Origin: Mollicutes bacterium
GTDB taxonomy: Bacteria > Bacillota_I > Bacilli_A > Izemoplasmatales > Izemoplasmataceae
Direction of reading: 5' to 3'
Assembly: GCA_003558105.1 (NCBI GenBank)
Contig: PWMS01000076.1
Coordinates: 1 to 46,260, forward strand
Length of the DNA: 46,260 bases
In this document: positions 42,890 to 46,260 of the stretch, one piece after another
Numbering within the stretch: position 1 is the stretch's first letter
Layout of the letters: each line of letters begins with the position of its first letter
The notes under the pieces: generated by a model
What the model saw: only the letters and a program-made list of their open reading frames with translations
Database searches by the model: none
What the model was told of the DNA's origin: nothing
Made by a program: the position numbers and the translations under genes

Positions 42890-43216
42890 CTAGATTTGAA
42901 CAAAAATCTTGTGGTATTCTTCTTTTGTAGCCAGGATTGTAGCCTTTTTTGTAGGCATTTTAATAAAAAACATGTGGGCTTTTTCCGCGATTTCACCGTT
43001 GATGAAATTAATTTTAGCACCATGTTTTGCACAGATGACGTACTCATCTTCTTTTTGCCCTTTGGCTAGGGATGCTTTTAGATGTGGACAGCGATCTTCA
43101 AGCGCATAAACTTTGTCCTTGTGTTTAACGATCAAAACCGGTTCTTTTTCAATCACAATCCGTTTCATTGTCTCATTTTTGATATCGTTTGAATCTAAAG
43201 CATAGTGCCACGACAT
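42890..43216 (-). CDS. Rieske-type [2Fe-2S] ferredoxin-like protein
   Basis: This 108-residue protein has the two Rieske ligand motifs CPHL (about residue 43-46) and CAKH (about 61-64), giving Cys2His2 coordination. It is the small soluble type like NirD or dioxygenase ferredoxins. No oxygenase, reductase or nitrite reductase partner gene lies nearby, so its electron partners are unknown. The ATG follows GGTGGTGG. Confidence 0.9.
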   Translation of the reverse strand: MSWHYALDSNDIKNETMKRIVIEKEPVLIVKHKDKVYALEDRCPHLKASLAKGQKEDEYVICAKHGAKINFINGEIAEKAHMFFIKMPTKKATILATKEEYHKIFVQI

Positions 43217-43236
43217 ATAACCACCACCTTTACCAC

Positions 43237-43242
43237 ATTATA
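43237..43242 (-). promoter_or_regulatory. Extended -10 promoter element of the Rieske gene
   Basis: TGG-TATAAT on the minus strand is an extended -10; the -35 region (TTTTAG) is weak. Confidence 0.55.
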
Positions 43243-43271
43243 CCATTTTGGCTGTCGCGCTAAAAGTTATC

Positions 43272-43299
43272 TTGAAAAAAAACCTCGAAGTGATATAAT
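43272..43299 (+). promoter_or_regulatory. Promoter of the uridine-kinase-like gene
   Basis: TTGAAA (43272-43277) and TATAAT (43294-43299) are 16 bases apart, 34 bases before the ATG. Confidence 0.8.
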
Positions 43300-43332
43300 A
43301 TGATGTTACTCAATTGTTGAGGAGTGTTGCGT

Positions 43333-44976
43333 ATGTTTACCTTAAATATTCACGGTGAAAAAAAGACCTTTGATCAAAAAGTCAAGTTGCTTGATTTGAT
43401 TGATGATCCTAAGAAAAAGTACTTTATTGCGCTTGTAAATAACCGCCTGCGAGAACTGCATTATACGGTAGATTACGATGCGGATATCAAGTTTCTCGAT
43501 ACCACCCATCCCGAGGCCATCTTCGCCTATGAGTCTTCTTTACGCTATTTGATTGCGATGGCGTTTAAAAATATCTATCCTAGGTTTAAATTTAAATTCA
43601 ACCACTCTATTTCACGTAGTGTTTTTTGTCATATTTTAAATTATGAAAATCACGACGATATGTCCGAGATTTTAAAAGCGCTTGATAAGGAAATGCAACG
43701 GTTAATTAATGAAGATTTACCCATCAAGCGTTATGAGATGAATAAAGATGAAGCGATAAAGTTTTATGAAGCCCATGGTTATGACGATAAAAAAGCGGTC
43801 ATTAAATACCGGCCCGAGGATACCGTCCACTTTTATAAGTGCGACAGTTATCTTAACTACATGTACGCGTTGATGGTACCATCAACCGGGTATTTAAACC
43901 AATACCGTTTGCGCGCTTACCCGCCCGGCTTTTTGATTCAATACCCAAGAGCTGAGAAAAAGGGTGAAATCCCCACATTCCAAGATGCGCCAATATACGG
44001 TAGAACGCTAAGACAAGCCAACCGCTGGGCACAGCGTATTGAAGCCGAAACGATTGCGCAAATCAATGAATATGCCAGTTCAAGCTTGGCGAGTGATTTT
44101 GTGCAACTCAATGAAGCTAAACACAATCAAATGCTCTCAGAGATTGGCCATGACATTGTCCACAATAAAGAAGATGTCCGTTTAATCGCGATTGCAGGTC
44201 CTTCTTCCAGCGGAAAAACAACGTTTTCTAATCGTCTTAGAGTTGAATTGATGACGCGGGGTTTAAAACCGGTTATGATCTCTTTAGATGATTATTACTT
44301 AGACCGCGATCAAATTGAGCCTGATGAAAATGGTGAAGTTGACTTAGAACACATCAATACACTTGATATCGCGCTTTTCAATCAAAATATGCTCGATTTA
44401 ATTCAAGGCAAAGAAGTGCATATTCCGAAATTTGACTTCTTAACAAAAACGAGAAAATGCTACAGTAAACTTAAAATTACCGAAGATAACCCAATTATCA
44501 TTGAAGGGATTCACGCTTTAAATGAAGATATGACAAACTTGATTCCACAGCATCAAAAATATAAGATCTTCATCTCACCACAACTCCAGATCAACATCGA
44601 TTGGCACAATCCGATTTCCATTACCAACTTGCGCTTATTAAGACGCATCGTCCGCGATAAAAAATTCCGCAACGCCCCAGCCAGTAAAACAATTGGCATG
44701 TGGCCATCGGTGCGTCGCGGGGAATTCAGATGGATCTATCCCCACCAAGAAGGCGCCGATTATATCTTTAATTCCAGTTTGGCCTACGAGCTTTGCGTGC
44801 TAAAAAAACACGCCTTGGATTCCTTGATGGAAATTCCCAGGAATTCAGAACACTTCATCACCGCGAACCGGTTGATTAAGTTTTTGAAATACTTTAAAGA
44901 CATTGATGATAAACGTATTCCTTGTAATTCTTTACTACGAGAGTTTATCGGGGGTTCTTGTATCGACGAAGAATAA
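43333..44976 (+). CDS. Uridine kinase-family protein with ThrRS-like N-terminal domains
   Basis: This 547-residue protein has a TGS-like start (MFTLNIHGEKKTFDQ), a ThrRS/AlaRS second-additional-domain-like region (about 60-210) and a C-terminal phosphoribulokinase/uridine-kinase domain with P-loop GPSSSGKTTF (289-298) and SLDDYYLDRDQ. Proteins of this architecture are known in Firmicutes and Thermotogae and are annotated as nucleoside kinases; the ThrRS-like part suggests RNA or amino-acid binding of unknown meaning. ATG 43333 has GAGGAG eight bases upstream; the in-frame GTG at 43324 overlaps that site. Monocistronic. Confidence 0.9.
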   Translation: MFTLNIHGEKKTFDQKVKLLDLIDDPKKKYFIALVNNRLRELHYTVDYDADIKFLDTTHPEAIFAYESSLRYLIAMAFKNIYPRFKFKFNHSISRSVFCHILNYENHDDMSEILKALDKEMQRLINEDLPIKRYEMNKDEAIKFYEAHGYDDKKAVIKYRPEDTVHFYKCDSYLNYMYALMVPSTGYLNQYRLRAYPPGFLIQYPRAEKKGEIPTFQDAPIYGRTLRQANRWAQRIEAETIAQINEYASSSLASDFVQLNEAKHNQMLSEIGHDIVHNKEDVRLIAIAGPSSSGKTTFSNRLRVELMTRGLKPVMISLDDYYLDRDQIEPDENGEVDLEHINTLDIALFNQNMLDLIQGKEVHIPKFDFLTKTRKCYSKLKITEDNPIIIEGIHALNEDMTNLIPQHQKYKIFISPQLQINIDWHNPISITNLRLLRRIVRDKKFRNAPASKTIGMWPSVRRGEFRWIYPHQEGADYIFNSSLAYELCVLKKHALDSLMEIPRNSEHFITANRLIKFLKYFKDIDDKRIPCNSLLREFIGGSCIDEE

Positions 44977-45005
44977 AACAAGCCAGCATTTTAGCTGGCT
45001 TGTTT
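44976..45005. terminator. Bidirectional intrinsic terminator
   Basis: AAACAAGCCAGC pairs with GCTGGCTTGTTT around ATTTTA. It lies between the convergent kinase and GGDEF genes and overlaps the last codons of the latter. Confidence 0.9.
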
Positions 45006-46260
45006 TTGTTTTAACGCTCTATTTAAAGCGGCTTGGTAGTTTCTTGAGGTATTGTCTTTCATAACATAAAGGGCCCTATCGGCACGTCTAAATACCTTTT
45101 CGAACGACTCGTCGGGGGTTTTTCTAAGGGCAAGACCAATCGAAACGCTGATCGTTTTTAAGATATCCTCATGATCGCATGCAGCAATTAAGCTTTCTTT
45201 TAAACTATTTAACATCTCGCGGGTGGCTTTTGGTATAAAGACTAAGAACTCATCGCCGCCAGAACGGATTAACCTTAAGCTTTCATCTTCTTGTTTGAGG
45301 TCTTTTAATTTTGAGACCAATTCGTTGATACGGTCATCACCGGCGTTATGGCCGAAATTATCATTGATGAGTTTTAAACCGTTTAAATCGACCAACATCA
45401 ACCCAAATTCAGGGTAGCTTTCTTCAAAATTGGCAACGCTGTTTTCAAGATAGTTACGGTTATAAATATCGGTCATGACGTCGGTATTTTTCAAGGATTC
45501 TAAGAGTTCAATCAATTCAACAACTTTCGTTTCATTATAGAAAAGATAAAGATGACCTTTATCTTGAAGTTTAGGAAGGCTAAATTCGCGTTTTTCCATG
45601 TAAAGATAAGGCATGTTTAAGCTTTTATCATCCAGTAAATCCATATCTTCATATAGCTTTGCGTGCTTTCTTAATTCTTTTAAAAGCTCTTGAATACTGC
45701 GGTACTGAGCGATTGGAAACTTATTTTTGAAACGGTCCGATATTTCAATAACACGGCCGTTTTCAGCGGTCAACACATAGTATTCGCGCATGTTTTTTAC
45801 AATCGAACTACGCCCTTCTTCTAAAATTGCAAAAAACAAATCCTTGCGGTAAATCACATGATAGATAACCAACGTGAATAATACGACGCTTATATAAGTA
45901 GGATCGATATAAAGGGTATAGACAAAGATGTGGAAAATATTAAGAATAACCCCTACCAATAAGGTCAAGGAAAATATCATGACCGGCTGTTTCATTCTCT
46001 CTTTATTTTGAGTATTTACATATTTGAACAATACCGCCGAAAAAATAAACAATAAAAGACCATACGAAATAACTAGATGAATAAAATATAAAGGCTCAGG
46101 CGAAGCGTATAAGATATCTTCTAAAACCAAGGTTGGCTGGTAGGATATACCGATGAACAATCCATGAACATCGTTGCTGAAGGCGAAAATGGCAATCAAC
46201 ACTACATAGAAAAACAAGCTATATTCAATACCTTTAGGTAGGCGAATGTTAAAATAGTGA
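44991..46260 (-). CDS. 7TM-type membrane PAS-like GGDEF diguanylate cyclase, 5' end cut by window edge
   Basis: This reading frame is open to the right edge, so the start is missing; the TTG at 46217 is not a true start. The visible 422 residues hold several membrane helices resembling the 7TM histidine-kinase sensor region (FAFSNDVHGLFIGI is its typical loop). A PAS-like part (about 165-240 of the visible chain) and a C-terminal GGDEF domain follow. The domain has LMLVDLNGLKLINDNFGHNAG and an intact SGGDEF. No RxxD inhibitory site is seen. It should synthesise c-di-GMP in response to an unknown signal. It shares a terminator with the convergent kinase gene. Confidence 0.9.
   Translation of the reverse strand, partial: HYFNIRLPKGIEYSLFFYVVLIAIFAFSNDVHGLFIGISYQPTLVLEDILYASPEPLYFIHLVISYGLLLFIFSAVLFKYVNTQNKERMKQPVMIFSLTLLVGVILNIFHIFVYTLYIDPTYISVVLFTLVIYHVIYRKDLFFAILEEGRSSIVKNMREYYVLTAENGRVIEISDRFKNKFPIAQYRSIQELLKELRKHAKLYEDMDLLDDKSLNMPYLYMEKREFSLPKLQDKGHLYLFYNETKVVELIELLESLKNTDVMTDIYNRNYLENSVANFEESYPEFGLMLVDLNGLKLINDNFGHNAGDDRINELVSKLKDLKQEDESLRLIRSGGDEFLVFIPKATREMLNSLKESLIAACDHEDILKTISVSIGLALRKTPDESFEKVFRRADRALYVMKDNTSRNYQAALNRALKQKQAS

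Noticed and set aside
46215-46217. TTG as start of the 7TM-GGDEF gene
   Set aside because: The frame continues without a stop to the window edge and encodes more of the membrane region, so the true start lies outside.

Overview
The window looks like chromosome from a free-living, low-to-mid GC relative of the Firmicutes, most plausibly a wall-less Acholeplasma/Izemoplasma-type Mollicute. This is inference, not proof. Genes have strong AGGAGG-type ribosome sites and TTGACA/TATAAT-type promoters. The standard genetic code is used: several genes end in TGA, for example the NAD(P)/FAD oxidoreductase at 5458. The one large surface protein is held by a C-terminal membrane helix, with no LPXTG sorting signal. 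Most genes lie on the minus strand in tightly packed operons. No insertion sequence, phage, CRISPR array or rRNA was seen.

1-7 kb: a glycine cleavage operon (gcvT-gcvH-gcvPA, the last cut by the window edge), a membrane GGDEF/HD-GYP c-di-GMP protein, tRNA-Leu(CAA), a GntR/FCD regulator, and a CoA-disulfide-reductase-type flavoenzyme coupled to a small DUF2892 membrane protein.

7-24 kb: three separate heterodimeric ABC exporter pairs (six half-transporters). Each pair has one subunit with a canonical Walker B Glu and one with Asp. Each has a different control device: a long leader ending in an intrinsic terminator (8700-10760), a TetR repressor with its operator (14366-15010), and a MarR repressor whose operator abuts a near-consensus promoter (23513-24002). 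Between them lie a DUF2188 protein, a GGDEF(degenerate)-EAL protein, an aldo/keto reductase, a tocopherol-cyclase-like protein and a divergent glycosyltransferase-like membrane protein.

24-37.6 kb: an Ig-like-repeat surface protein, then an 11-gene operon running thiolase, SDR ketoreductase, KAS III-like enzyme, LivHMGFK-type ABC importer, CoA-transferase and two alpha/beta hydrolases. It is read divergently from a TetR gene. Between the two lie three evenly spaced TGAATNNNN(A/G)TTCA operators resembling the Bacillus subtilis FadR box. This suggests acyl-CoA-responsive uptake and CoA-linked breakdown, or interconversion, of an unidentified short or branched acid or ester. It is the best candidate for an undescribed pathway here.

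37.6-46.3 kb: a MATE exporter, an RlmL-like rRNA methyltransferase, an ECF sigma factor with an RsgI-like membrane anti-sigma partner, an SDR with an upstream 30-residue membrane microprotein, tRNA-Thr(GGT), a Rieske protein, a uridine-kinase-family protein with a ThrRS-like N-terminus, and a 7TM-GGDEF protein cut by the right edge.
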